A stretch of 64,000 nt of DNA from CAVPHV01 sp963704825 (GTDB lineage Bacteria > Actinomycetota > Acidimicrobiia > Spongiisociales > UBA5794), in assembly GCA_963704825.1 (NCBI GenBank), contig CAVPHV010000014.1:124001-188000 (forward strand), read 5' to 3'. Below are positions 51,930-61,110 of the stretch, in pieces (position 1 is the stretch's first letter; each line of letters starts with the position of its first letter). Under the pieces are notes generated by a model that saw only the letters and a program-made list of their open reading frames with translations, was not told where the DNA came from and made no database searches. The translations under genes were made by a program, and so were the position numbers.

Positions 51930-52142
51930 GCAGTGGAGGGGGAGGGACCTTGTGGCTGCGCTGCGTCGTTGAGAGAAAAGGGAACTCTCTGGTTCACTCC
52001 TTGGAGCGTTCCAAGCACAGGTTGGACCTCCCGGTGAGTCTTCGCCAGGGACTTTTGCGGGAAGCCGGGGGACAGAAGTCCCTTCCCGTTCCGGCGTGGC
52101 CGGGGCGCGAGAAATCGCGCCGGAACCACGCCAGAACGGGTC
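51930..52142 (+). ncRNA. Candidate structured non-coding RNA (class unknown)
   Basis: A non-coding stretch between purF and a TetR gene with consecutive stems: 51940-51954 with 52016-52032 enclosing hairpins 51971-51989 and 52000-52015 (CTTGGA/TCCAAG, loop GCGT); GGGACTT/AAGTCCC (52048-52054 with 52076-52082); and a 56-base stem 52085-52140 with 7+7+4+5 paired bases and GAAA tetraloop. Shown plus because the loop is a GNRA type; the strand is not certain. It lacks the hallmark loops of SRP RNA, RNase P RNA and tmRNA. Confidence 0.5.
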
Positions 52143-52158
52143 GAGGATCCATGCTCAG

Positions 52159-52208
52159 TTGAAACGGGGCTGACCTCTGTCGTACACTGAAACTGAGTAC
52201 TGACTCAG
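52159..52208 (+). promoter_or_regulatory. TetR gene promoter and operator
   Basis: TTGAAA (52159-52164), 18-base spacer, TACACT (52183-52188); the inverted repeat CTGAGT...ACTCAG (52193-52208, 4-base spacer) overlaps the expected transcription start. Fits autoregulation by the TetR protein that follows. Confidence 0.5.
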
Positions 52209-52233
52209 GTCTCAGGTGCGAGGAGAGATTCAG

Positions 52234-52860
52234 GTGTCAGGAGGAGGACTGGGGGGGTCGGCTTCCGTGCCGGTTACGGCCAAAGGCCGTGCCACCCGCC
52301 GGGCGATCCTCGACGCCGCCGAAGCCGTGTTCGGCGAGTACAGCTACGACCGGGCCTCCATCGCCGAAATCACCCGCCGCGCCGGCGTAGCCCAAGGCAC
52401 CTACTACCTGTACTTCCCCGACAAGCTGGCCGCCTTCGTCGAGTTGGTCCATGTCCTCAACCACGACCTGCGCCGAGCAATCTCGGAATCTGTCGACGGC
52501 CTCGGCAGCCGTTTCGAGATGGAGCGAGCCGGGTTCCGCACGTTCTTCGAGTACGTCGTCGAACACAAGGCGCTGTACCGGATCGTGCGCGAGTCCGAGT
52601 TCGTCGCCCCCGAGACCAACCGCTGGCACTACGCCATGATCGCCGACAGCTACATCCGCGGCCTCGAGAAGGCCCAGGGTCAGGGCGAGATAGTGAGCAA
52701 CGTCTCGGCCGAGACCATGGCGTGGGTGCTGATGGGGATCGCCGAACTCATCGGAACCCGGTGGACCCAGTGGGAAGGCACGATGCCGCCCGAGGAGGTC
52801 TTCGACGAGGTAATGACCTTCATCTCCTGTGCGCTGAGCGCAAAGGAGGCAACGACGTGA
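52234..52860 (+). CDS. TetR-family transcriptional regulator
   Basis: 208 residues from GTG 52234, which has GAGGAGA upstream (GTG 52216 is an alternative). N-terminal helix-turn-helix ATRRAILDAAEAVFGEYSY and IAEITRRAGVAQGTYYLYF; the C-terminal ligand domain contains aromatic residues. First gene of the acid-catabolism cluster, its stop overlaps the KAS III-like start (GTGA); it probably represses the cluster until an acyl-CoA or acid binds. Confidence 0.9.
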   Translation: MSGGGLGGSASVPVTAKGRATRRAILDAAEAVFGEYSYDRASIAEITRRAGVAQGTYYLYFPDKLAAFVELVHVLNHDLRRAISESVDGLGSRFEMERAGFRTFFEYVVEHKALYRIVRESEFVAPETNRWHYAMIADSYIRGLEKAQGQGEIVSNVSAETMAWVLMGIAELIGTRWTQWEGTMPPEEVFDEVMTFISCALSAKEATT

Positions 52861-53939
52861 CTGATCACGAAGACTTCGCGATGGGCATCGTCGCCACGGG
52901 GATGTATCTACCCGACACCGTGATGTCGGCCGAGGAGATCGCCGACGCCAGTGGGCTCCCGCTGTGGGTGGTCAAGGAGAAGCTGGGAATCAACCAGAAG
53001 CACATCCCGGACCCCACCATGCCGCCCAACGCCATGGCGGTGGAGGCGGCCAACGAGTGCATCGCCAAGGCCGGGATCGATCCGAAGGAGATCGATGTGC
53101 TCCTCTGCACCACTGAGGAGTGGAAGGAGTACATGCTGTGGACGGCGGGGATCGATCTCGCCAACGAGATCGGCGCCACCAACGCCTGGGGCATGGACCT
53201 GCACATGCGGTGCGCCACCACCATCGCCGCCCTCAAGCTGGCCCGCTCGCTGATGCGCGACGACCCCTCGATCGACACGATCATGATCGCCGGCGGCTAC
53301 ATCATCGGTGACTTCATCGACTTCTCGAACCTGCGCACCTCGTTCCTGTTCAACATCGGCGCCGGTGCCGGAGCCATGCTGGTGAAGCGGGACTGGCCCG
53401 AGAACCACGTGCTGGGCACCCACCTGATGTCGGACGGTTCGATGAGCCGCCACGTCATCGTTCCCGCCAGCGGCACCGTCGAGCATCCCACCGACGACGC
53501 CGTCTCCGCGGGCCGGTTCAAGTTCGATCTCGTCGAACCGGAAGCCATGAAAGCCCGGCTCGGCGAGGTCAGCATCAAGAACTGGATGTTCTGCATCGAT
53601 GAGGCATTGCGCAAGTCGGGGACCAAACCCGACGGCACGCCCTACACCCGGGCCGACCTCGACTACCTGAACATGCTGCTGGTGAAACCATCGGCCCATA
53701 GGGAGATCCTCGACCTCCTCGGGCTGAAGGAGGACCAGGCCGTGTACCTGGGCGACGTCGGTCACATCGGCGAACAGGACACGATCATCTCGATGATCGA
53801 GGGCGAAAAGCAAGGAAAGCTGAAAGACGGCGACCTCATGGTGATGGTGGGGGCGGGGATCGGCTACGTGTGGGGCGCCGGTGTCGTGCAATGGGGAAAG
53901 GCGCAAGGAGCGAACGCGCAAGGAGCGAACGCCCAATGA
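52857..53939 (+). CDS. 3-oxoacyl-ACP synthase III-like thiolase-fold enzyme
   Basis: 360-residue thiolase-fold protein. Active Cys C119 (HMRCATTIAAL) and a His in KPSAH are present; the third position reads GDVGHIGEQD rather than the Asn of FabH, resembling acetyl-CoA/HMG-type condensing enzymes. It may condense or cleave acyl-CoA in the pathway. GTG start with AAAGGAGG upstream. The C-terminus (KAQGANAQGANAQ) comes from a 15-base tandem duplication. Confidence 0.78.
   Translation: MTDHEDFAMGIVATGMYLPDTVMSAEEIADASGLPLWVVKEKLGINQKHIPDPTMPPNAMAVEAANECIAKAGIDPKEIDVLLCTTEEWKEYMLWTAGIDLANEIGATNAWGMDLHMRCATTIAALKLARSLMRDDPSIDTIMIAGGYIIGDFIDFSNLRTSFLFNIGAGAGAMLVKRDWPENHVLGTHLMSDGSMSRHVIVPASGTVEHPTDDAVSAGRFKFDLVEPEAMKARLGEVSIKNWMFCIDEALRKSGTKPDGTPYTRADLDYLNMLLVKPSAHREILDLLGLKEDQAVYLGDVGHIGEQDTIISMIEGEKQGKLKDGDLMVMVGAGIGYVWGAGVVQWGKAQGANAQGANAQ
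53901..53930 (+). repeat. 15-bp tandem duplication carrying a ribosome-binding site
   Basis: GCGCAAGGAGCGAAC occurs twice back to back, just upstream of ATG 53936, duplicating an AGGAG ribosome-binding site and lengthening the upstream protein by five residues. Confidence 0.85.
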
Positions 53940-55489
53940 ACGAGAGCATCGTGCTGCCCCAGACGTCGCACTACGCCACCGACTGGCTCGACAAACGTGC
54001 CAAGCTCACCCCGAATCGGGTGGGGTTGGTCGAAGGCCTCGGCGGCCCCGAGATCACCTTCAGCGATTGGAACGCCCGGGTCAACCGCACCGCCAACTAC
54101 CTGCGATCGCTTGGCGTCGAGAAGGGCGATCGGGTGTCGGTCTACGCCTCGAACTGCCCCGAGTACGTCGACCTGTTCTGGGCGGCGGGCAAGATCGGCT
54201 TTGTCCTCCACAACCTCAACTGGCGCCTCACCGTGCACGAACTGCGCCAGATCGTTGCCGATGCCGAGCCGGTGGTGCTGATCTACAGCGACGATTGGAG
54301 TGTGCAGGTCGACGAACTCCGCCCCTCGTTCGACACGACTCGCGACGTCATTGCCTTCGGCAAGCCCGGCTCCGGCGATCGCTCGTTCTCCGCGCGGGAC
54401 GCGTTCCCGGACGAACTGACCGATCGTCCCGACCTCGAGATGGATGACATCTGGGGTATCTACTACACCGGCGGCACGACCGGGCTGCCCAAGGGCGCCA
54501 TCCTCACCCACGGCAACGTCACCTGGAACTCGGTCAACACGATCACCTCGTGGGGCATCACCGCCGAGCACGTCGCTCCGCTCCAGCTTCCCTTCTTCCA
54601 CATCGGCGGGCCCAACATCTTCATGGTCCCGCTGGTCCATGTCGGCGGCACCACCATCCTGTGCGAAGGGTTCGACCTCGACGAGAGCTACGAGCTCATC
54701 GAGAAGGGTGGCATCACCCACTACGTGGCGGTGCCGACGATGTATCAGATGCTCCAGGCCCATCCCCGCTGGGAGGAGGCCGACTTCTCCAAGCTGGCCC
54801 TGGTCATCTCCGGTGGCGCCCCCTGCCCGCTGCCGATCATGGAGAAGTTCTGGGACCGCGGCATCGACTTCAAGATGGGTTACGGACTCACCGAGGCCGC
54901 CGGCAACAACTTCTGGCTCCCGGCCGACCGGGTCCGTGACAAGACCACCTCGGTTGGCTTTCCGATCTTCCACATCGACATGAAGATCGTCGACGAGGAC
55001 GGCAACGAGGTCGGACCCGGCGAAGCCGGTGAACTGCTGATCCGCGGTCCCCACGTCACTCCGGGATACTGGCGCCGGCCCGAGGCGACCGCCGAGACCA
55101 TCAAGGATGGCTGGCTGTGGACCGGTGACCTCGCCGTCAAGGACGACGAGGGTTTCTTCACCATCAAGGGTCGGTCCAAGGACATGTTCATCTCCGGTGG
55201 CGAGAACGTGTACCCGGCCGAAGTCGAGTCGGTGATGCTGGCGTACGAAGGTATCGCCGAGGCGGCCCTGGTCGGCGTCCCCGACGAAGTGTGGGGTGAG
55301 GTCGGCATGGCGTGCCTGGTGGCGCAGCCCGGCTCCGAGTTCCGCGAGGACGCCTTCATGAACTACCTCGGCGAGCGTCTGGCGAAGTACAAGCTGCCCC
55401 GCACCATCGTGCTGCTCGACGAACTGCCCAAGACCGCCATCGGAAAGATCGACAAGAAGCTGCTCGCCGATCCGGGAGGAGTGTCATGA
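53936..55489 (+). CDS. AMP-forming acyl-CoA ligase (first copy)
   Basis: 517-residue ANL-family enzyme that activates a carboxylic acid with ATP and CoA. YYTGGTTGLPKGA (AMP loop), MGYGLTEA, DGWLWTGDLAVKDDEGF, hinge KGRSKDMFISGGENVYPAEVE (split) and catalytic Lys near KTAIGKIDKK are complete. ATG 53936 overlaps the upstream stop. A second ligase at 62182 is about 40% similar by eye, so two substrates or chain lengths may be handled. Confidence 0.92.
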   Translation: MNESIVLPQTSHYATDWLDKRAKLTPNRVGLVEGLGGPEITFSDWNARVNRTANYLRSLGVEKGDRVSVYASNCPEYVDLFWAAGKIGFVLHNLNWRLTVHELRQIVADAEPVVLIYSDDWSVQVDELRPSFDTTRDVIAFGKPGSGDRSFSARDAFPDELTDRPDLEMDDIWGIYYTGGTTGLPKGAILTHGNVTWNSVNTITSWGITAEHVAPLQLPFFHIGGPNIFMVPLVHVGGTTILCEGFDLDESYELIEKGGITHYVAVPTMYQMLQAHPRWEEADFSKLALVISGGAPCPLPIMEKFWDRGIDFKMGYGLTEAAGNNFWLPADRVRDKTTSVGFPIFHIDMKIVDEDGNEVGPGEAGELLIRGPHVTPGYWRRPEATAETIKDGWLWTGDLAVKDDEGFFTIKGRSKDMFISGGENVYPAEVESVMLAYEGIAEAALVGVPDEVWGEVGMACLVAQPGSEFREDAFMNYLGERLAKYKLPRTIVLLDELPKTAIGKIDKKLLADPGGVS

Positions 55490-56550
55490 GTGTTCCCACC
55501 ATCGAAGGCATCACCGCGCAGACCATCTCCACCGACCGTCTGGCGACCCGGGTGCTCTTCAGTGGCGCGGATGACGGGATCCCGGTGCTGTTCCTCCACG
55601 GCAACCTGTCGTCGGCCACCTGGTGGGAGGAGACGATGGTGGCGCTCCCGAGCGGCTATCGCGGTATCGCCCCCGACCAGCGTGGCTACGGCGAGGCCGA
55701 CCCGGCGGCGAAGGTCCACGCCGTCCACGGCATGGGTGAGTACGTGGACGATGCGATCGCCTTGATGGACTACCTCGGCTATGACCGGTTCAACGTCGTC
55801 GGCAGTTCGCTCGGTGGAGTCGTGGTGTGGTGGCTGCTGGCTCGCCACCCGGACCGCCTGTTGACGGTCACTCAAGCCGACCCAGGATCGCCCTACGGCT
55901 TCGGCGGGACCAAAGACGCCGCCGGCACCCCGACGACCGACGACTACGCCGGGTCGGGCGCCGGACTGGTCAGCCCCCAGTTGGTGGCCCAGCTCGAGCT
56001 TGGTGACACGACCGCCGACTCGATGTTCTCGCCGCGTTCGGCGCTGCGCACCCTGGTGTGGAAGCCGCCCTTCATCCCGGCCCGCGAGGACGAGTACGTC
56101 GCCAGCTTGCTCCAGGTCCACCTCGGCGAGAGCGCCTATCCGGGTGACCTGGCCATGTCGGAACACTGGCCCTTTGTGTCGGCCGGAAAGTGGGGCGCCA
56201 ACAACGCCCTGTCACCCAAGTACGCCATCGATGTCGACGAGATCATCAACGCCACGCCGAAACCACCGGTGCTGTGGGTGCGTGGCGATAGCGATTTGGC
56301 GGTGTCCAACAACGCCGCCTCAGACCCCGGAACCTGGGGCCCAATGGGGCTGGTTCCTGGATACCCCGGTGCCGAAGCATATCCGCCCCAGCCCATGCTC
56401 GATCAGATTCGGGCGGTGCTGGACGGCTACGCCGCGGCGGGGGGTGATTTTGAGGAAGTGGTGATCGATGACTGCGGCCACGTGCCGTATATCGAGAAGC
56501 CGGAGGAATTCAACCGGGTGTTCCACGCCCGATTGACGGAAGAGAACTGA
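55486..56550 (+). CDS. Alpha/beta hydrolase
   Basis: 354 residues: oxyanion LFLHGNLSSATWW, nucleophile VVGSSLGGVVVWW, acid in WVRGDSDLAVS and catalytic His in DDCGHVPYIEKPEEF. Typical of ester or C-C hydrolases (meta-cleavage-like). ATG overlaps the ligase stop (ATGA). Could release the acid substrate from an ester or act on a ring-cleavage product; not resolved. Confidence 0.85.
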   Translation: MSVPTIEGITAQTISTDRLATRVLFSGADDGIPVLFLHGNLSSATWWEETMVALPSGYRGIAPDQRGYGEADPAAKVHAVHGMGEYVDDAIALMDYLGYDRFNVVGSSLGGVVVWWLLARHPDRLLTVTQADPGSPYGFGGTKDAAGTPTTDDYAGSGAGLVSPQLVAQLELGDTTADSMFSPRSALRTLVWKPPFIPAREDEYVASLLQVHLGESAYPGDLAMSEHWPFVSAGKWGANNALSPKYAIDVDEIINATPKPPVLWVRGDSDLAVSNNAASDPGTWGPMGLVPGYPGAEAYPPQPMLDQIRAVLDGYAAAGGDFEEVVIDDCGHVPYIEKPEEFNRVFHARLTEEN

Positions 56551-56578
56551 CCAAGACGAAAGGCATGGAGGAGACCCG

Positions 56579-57976
56579 ATGCTGAAGAGATTGATGCCAC
56601 TGGCAGCCCTGCTGCTGGCCTTTGCACTCGTAGCCGCAGCCTGCGGCGACGACGACGACACGACGACGACTACGGCCGGCGGTGGTGGCGAGGAGACCAC
56701 AACCACCGAAGCCATGGAGACCACAACGACAGCCGGTGGTGGCGAAGACACCACGACGACCACGGTGGCCGCCGCGGGCGGCGTGACGTGCGACGAACCG
56801 GTCAAGGTCGGCCTCATCACCGATGAGACCGGCTCGCTGGCCATCTACGGCGCCCACATCCTGCGTTCGTTCCCGATCGGCATGGAGTACGTCACCGGCG
56901 CCGCAGGCACCGACGGCAAGTACATGCTCGAGAACTGCGAGATCGAGGTCATCGTCAAGGATGACCAGAGCGACCCGGAGATCACGGCCACGGTCGGCCG
57001 CGAGCTGATCGAGGTCGACGGTGTCGACATCTTGGTCGGCACGGTGAGCTCGGGCGCCACTGCGAGCCTTCAGGAGTTGGCGGCGGACAACGACGTGATC
57101 TTGATCGTCGCCCCGGCGGCGGCAACCGACATCACCGGGAAGGACTTCGATCCGAATACCTTCCGTGCCAGCCGCCACAACTACCAGGACTCGATGGCTA
57201 TTTGCGACCAGTTCGTCAACGTCGATGGCATGGAGACCTTTGTCCAGATCGCACCGGACTACTCGTTCGGTTACGGCGGGGCCCAGGCCTACAAGGATGC
57301 CTGTACGTTCTTCGGCGGCGAGTTCATCGCCGACGACGTCTTCGCCCCGGCCGACACGACCGACTTTACGTCCTACTTGGAGCCCCTCGCCAACTCCGGC
57401 GCGGATGCCTTCCTGGTGACGTGGGCCGGCGGTGGCTTCGTGCCGCTCGATCAGGCAGCGCGTGACCTTGGTGTCATCAACGACACGACGGTGCTCGGAT
57501 CACCGTTCGTCGACAACGTTGTGATGCCGGCGTTCTTCGCCAATGCCATTGGGACGACGTCGGTCATCCTGTATCACTACACGGCGCCGCAGAACAACGC
57601 CATCAACGACTTCCTGATCGAGAAGGCGGCCGCAGAGGGTCAAATCCCCGACTTGTTCGATGCCGACGGCATGAACGCCGCCATCATGATCGGTGAGGCG
57701 CTCAAGGCCACCGGTGGCGCAGCAGATGCCGATTCGCTGCGGACGGCGCTCGAGGGCATGACGTTCGAGGGGCCGAAGGGCACCATTCAGATCCGGGCCG
57801 AGGACCACACGGCGATTCAGGACATGTATGTCGTCACATTGCTCAATGTCGACGACCCCGAGTTCAAGTACTACGAGTACGTCAACACGGTGCGGCCCGA
57901 GCCGCCCTGCCTGCTCGAAGGCGAGTACGTGGACCGCTGCGGAAGTCTGCCGGTTGGGACGCTGACCGGAGGCTGA
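56579..57976 (+). CDS. ABC transporter substrate-binding lipoprotein (branched-chain amino acid/LivJ type)
   Basis: 465 residues: lipobox LVAAAC, Asp/Thr-rich linker with several Thr runs (about 23-65), then a Leu/Ile/Val-binding-protein fold (VKVGLITDETGSLAIYG start) with two lobes. Four cysteines in the mature part may form disulfides. AGGAGACCC precedes the ATG. Captures the ligand outside the membrane for the transporter encoded next. Amino acid, urea, amide or carboxylate ligands are possible. Confidence 0.92.
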   Translation: MLKRLMPLAALLLAFALVAAACGDDDDTTTTTAGGGGEETTTTEAMETTTTAGGGEDTTTTTVAAAGGVTCDEPVKVGLITDETGSLAIYGAHILRSFPIGMEYVTGAAGTDGKYMLENCEIEVIVKDDQSDPEITATVGRELIEVDGVDILVGTVSSGATASLQELAADNDVILIVAPAAATDITGKDFDPNTFRASRHNYQDSMAICDQFVNVDGMETFVQIAPDYSFGYGGAQAYKDACTFFGGEFIADDVFAPADTTDFTSYLEPLANSGADAFLVTWAGGGFVPLDQAARDLGVINDTTVLGSPFVDNVVMPAFFANAIGTTSVILYHYTAPQNNAINDFLIEKAAAEGQIPDLFDADGMNAAIMIGEALKATGGAADADSLRTALEGMTFEGPKGTIQIRAEDHTAIQDMYVVTLLNVDDPEFKYYEYVNTVRPEPPCLLEGEYVDRCGSLPVGTLTGG

Positions 57977-57987
57977 TCCAATGGGCA

Positions 57988-58014
57988 TGGGGCGGGCCGA
58001 TCGGGCCCGCCCCA
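57988..58014 (+). terminator. Strong hairpin between binding-protein and ATPase genes
   Basis: TGGGGCGGGCC and GGCCCGCCCCA pair over 11 bp with loop GATCG. At this position in transporter operons such hairpins usually cut or protect the message so that binding protein is made in excess over the membrane parts. Confidence 0.65.
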
Positions 58015-58037
58015 CCGCCCCCGACGGAGGGAGGAAC

Positions 58038-58808
58038 GTGACCGACGCCATCCTCGAGACCCGCGTGCTGCGGCGCGAATTCGGGGCACTCGTCGCCGTG
58101 GACGACGTCAGCATGAAGGTCGAGGCACGAAGCCTGCACTCGATCATCGGCCCCAACGGGGCCGGCAAGACGACGTTCTTCAACCTGGTGAGTGGGACCA
58201 TCCGCCCGACAAGCGGTCAGGTCATCTTCAAAGGTGAGGACATCACCACTCTGCCGGCCTACAAGCACATCCACCGTGGGATGGGTCGATCGTTCCAGAT
58301 CACCAACATCTTCCCGAATGTCACCGTGTTCGAGAACGTACGCCTCGCCACCCAGGCGCTCGGCAAGGACAACTTCAAGCTGTTCAAATCGTGGAAACGC
58401 TTCCCCGACGTCAACGATCGCGCCATGGAGGTACTCGACCTCGTCGGCCTGAAGGACAAGGCGGCACTGCCCGCCAACGTGCTGCCCCATGGCGACCAGC
58501 GGAAACTCGAGCTGGGCATGATCCTCGCTCCGGACCCTGAGGTTCTGCTGCTCGACGAACCGACTGCAGGCATGGCTGCCGAGCAAGTACCGGAGCTGAT
58601 GGAGCTGATCCAGGGCATCCAGGCGGCCGGCGACAAGACCGTCATGCTGGTCGAGCACAACATGAACGTCGTGATGAGCGTCAGTGATCGGATCTCGGTG
58701 ATGCACCAGGGAGCACTTCTGGCGGAGGGCACCCCCGCCGAGATCGCTGCCGACGAACGGGTGCAGACCGCCTACCTCGGAGAGCTGTACGACGAGGCGG
58801 CGCCATGA
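58038..58808 (+). CDS. livG: Branched-chain-type ABC transporter ATPase (LivG-like)
   Basis: 256 residues: Walker A GPNGAGKTT, Q-loop QITNIFPN, signature region LPHGDQRKLE (degenerate from LSGGQ, usual for LivG), Walker B VLLLDEPTAG and H-loop EHN. GTG 58038 with GGAGGGAGG upstream; the earlier ATG 57981 lies inside the hairpin. ATPase of the importer, paired with LivF. Confidence 0.92.
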   Translation: MTDAILETRVLRREFGALVAVDDVSMKVEARSLHSIIGPNGAGKTTFFNLVSGTIRPTSGQVIFKGEDITTLPAYKHIHRGMGRSFQITNIFPNVTVFENVRLATQALGKDNFKLFKSWKRFPDVNDRAMEVLDLVGLKDKAALPANVLPHGDQRKLELGMILAPDPEVLLLDEPTAGMAAEQVPELMELIQGIQAAGDKTVMLVEHNMNVVMSVSDRISVMHQGALLAEGTPAEIAADERVQTAYLGELYDEAAP

Positions 58809-59509
58809 GCAACATCCTCGAACTGCGCGATGTACAGACCTTCATCGGACGCTTTCACATCCTCGAAGGCGTCTCACTCGATGTCCCCGAAGGTGAGATC
58901 GTGGCCCTGCTCGGGCGCAATGGGGCGGGCAAGACCACGACCCTGAAGACGATCCTCGGCCTCACCCCGGCCCGCGAGGGCGAACTGCTGTTTGAGGGCG
59001 TCGACCTGTCCGGCCGCCACAGCTACGACATCGCGGCGATGGGTATCGGCTACGTGCCCGAGAACCGCGCCATCTTCGGCGACCTCACCGTTGAGGAGAA
59101 TCTACGGATCGCCGAACGCAAGAAGGGCGACCTCGCCCGCAAGAGCGACTTCATCTTTGATCTGTTTCCCGACCTCAAACGCCTGATCAAGCTGTCGGGG
59201 ACCAAGCTGTCCGGCGGCCAGCAGCAGATGCTCGCCGTTGCCCGAGCTCTCGTTCCCGACAACCGGCTGCTGCTCATCGACGAACCGAGCGAAGGGCTCG
59301 CCCCGGTGATCATCGAGCAGATGATGGAGGCGATTCGGACGCTGTCGACCGACAGCACGGTGCTGCTCGTCGAACAGAACTTCATCGTGGCCAGCCGGCT
59401 GGCGGCCCGCTACGTGATCATCGAGGAGGGCCGTTCCGTCAAGTCCGGCGAGATGGCGGACCTCGTCAACGACGAAGCGACCATCAAGAGATACCTGGGG
59501 GCGGCATGA
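58805..59509 (+). CDS. livF: Branched-chain-type ABC transporter ATPase (LivF-like)
   Basis: 234 residues with Walker A GRNGAGKTT, signature LSGGQQQML, Walker B LLLIDEPSEG and H-loop EQN. Normal LivF length. ATG overlaps the livG stop (ATGA) and its own stop overlaps the permease start. Confidence 0.93.
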   Translation: MSNILELRDVQTFIGRFHILEGVSLDVPEGEIVALLGRNGAGKTTTLKTILGLTPAREGELLFEGVDLSGRHSYDIAAMGIGYVPENRAIFGDLTVEENLRIAERKKGDLARKSDFIFDLFPDLKRLIKLSGTKLSGGQQQMLAVARALVPDNRLLLIDEPSEGLAPVIIEQMMEAIRTLSTDSTVLLVEQNFIVASRLAARYVIIEEGRSVKSGEMADLVNDEATIKRYLGAA

Positions 59510-61110
59510 CGGCCAAGACCGACGCCCCGACCCCGGCGCCACCCTCTGGGAACCGGCGCAGGGCCGACTGGTTCAAGAGCAACCGCACCAGGATGACGGT
59601 GATCGTGGTGCTGGTCTTCCTTTTCGGCACCGCACTACTTGGGATCGATTCGGGCGATTGGCTGGTCACCATTCTGCGCAGCCTCTCGGTCGCCGCGGTG
59701 ACCTTCCTGGTGGCCTCCGGCCTGTCGCTGATCTTCGGATTGATGGACGTGCTGAACCTCGCCCACGGTGAGTTGTTCATGCTCGGCGCCTACGTCGGCT
59801 GGACGGTCTACGTGCGACCCGACACGTTCATCGATGCGCTGGTCCCGCTCGGCATCATGGTGGCAGCCTTTGCGCTGCTGCCCTTGTGGCGGCGGTTGGT
59901 GAAGCCCTTCACGATGTCGCCACGGCTGTGGCGGGCGGTGACCTGGGTCGTCGCCATCGTCGGGTTCGGCGTGGCCGTTCTGGCCTTGACCTGGTTCCCG
60001 TTCGCCAAGTGGAACCCCGAGGTCTACGCCGAGAGCCCGATCACCAATTCGTTGGCGCTCGACAGCGGAACCATCTCGAGTATCGCTCCGGCCGAGTTCG
60101 ACATGACGCCGATCGTGGCGTTCATCGTGTTGTTCATCGGGGCGGCCCTGATGGCGGGTGCCGTAGCGTTGAGCCAGGTCCGGCGTGACCCCGGAGCTCG
60201 CACCGACGTCAAGCCAAGTACCTGGGCGGCTGCCGGCGGGCTGCTGGTGTTCGCCGTCGTGGTCGCCGCCGGCAATACCACCATCACCGACTGGCTGTTC
60301 GGACTATCTACGACGTGGCTGTTCTTCATCGCCCTGGCGGTGTCCACCCTCTTTGGGGCCGCGGCCGGTGCTTTCATCGAAGTGACGATGATCCGGCCGC
60401 TGTATGCCCGGCCGATCTACCAGCTGATGCTGACGCTCGGCCTGGCGTTCATCATCCTGGAACTGGTTCGCTACGTGTGGGGCCGTCCCGAGTTCACGAT
60501 GCCGGCCCCGGCGGCATTCAACGGGGCGGGTGAGGGTTGTCCGGCTTCGGGCATCGGCGGCATCTTCAGCGGATGCCGGATTCTCGAGGTCGGCGATTCC
60601 AGAATCCGCATCTACAACGAGCTGTTCGTGCCGCTGGTCGGTCTCATCGTGCTTGTCGGCGTGTCGTTGCTGCTCAAACGAACCCGCATCGGCATGGTGA
60701 TTCGCGCCGGCGTCCAGGACTCCGAAATGGTCGAGGCACTGGGCATCAACGTCCGGCGTGTGTTCACCTTGGTCTTTGCCCTTGGTGTGGCCCTGGCCGC
60801 CCTCGGTGGTGTCATCGCCGCACCCTCGGTCGGTTTGTCCCCCGACATGGGTGCCCGGTTCCTGCTGCTGGCGTTGATTGCGTTGGCGATCGGTGGATTG
60901 ACCAGCTTCCCCGGCGCCGCCGCCGGCGCGCTTCTCGTCGGCCTCATCCAACAGTTCGTCATCAAGTACGGCCAGGTGGGGATCAACCTGCCGTTCATGG
61001 ATGAGCCGTTCAAGCCTTCGCCACCGCTGGTGCCGGCCTCGGCCGTGATCCTGATGGTGGTCATCCTGCTGCTGTTACCCAACGGCTTGTTCGGAAGGGA
61101 GGACCGATGA
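59506..61110 (+). CDS. livH: Branched-chain-type ABC permease (LivH-like) with large insertion
   Basis: 534 residues against about 300 for LivH. The start (LSLIFGLMDVLNLAHGELFMLGAYVGW, residues ~73-99) and the second half from FIEVTMIRPLYARPIYQ (~287 on) are standard, but about 150-190 residues with some four membrane segments are inserted between them, besides a polar N-terminal extension. The C-terminal EAA-like loop and LPFMDEPF end are normal. Overlaps livF and the second permease by 4 bases each. Confidence 0.88.
   Translation: MTAKTDAPTPAPPSGNRRRADWFKSNRTRMTVIVVLVFLFGTALLGIDSGDWLVTILRSLSVAAVTFLVASGLSLIFGLMDVLNLAHGELFMLGAYVGWTVYVRPDTFIDALVPLGIMVAAFALLPLWRRLVKPFTMSPRLWRAVTWVVAIVGFGVAVLALTWFPFAKWNPEVYAESPITNSLALDSGTISSIAPAEFDMTPIVAFIVLFIGAALMAGAVALSQVRRDPGARTDVKPSTWAAAGGLLVFAVVVAAGNTTITDWLFGLSTTWLFFIALAVSTLFGAAAGAFIEVTMIRPLYARPIYQLMLTLGLAFIILELVRYVWGRPEFTMPAPAAFNGAGEGCPASGIGGIFSGCRILEVGDSRIRIYNELFVPLVGLIVLVGVSLLLKRTRIGMVIRAGVQDSEMVEALGINVRRVFTLVFALGVALAALGGVIAAPSVGLSPDMGARFLLLALIALAIGGLTSFPGAAAGALLVGLIQQFVIKYGQVGINLPFMDEPFKPSPPLVPASAVILMVVILLLLPNGLFGREDR

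Noticed and set aside
52085..52140. Possible SRP (4.5S) RNA
   Set aside because: The loop is GAAA on a GC stem and the conserved GGAAGCAGCC-type internal loop is missing.
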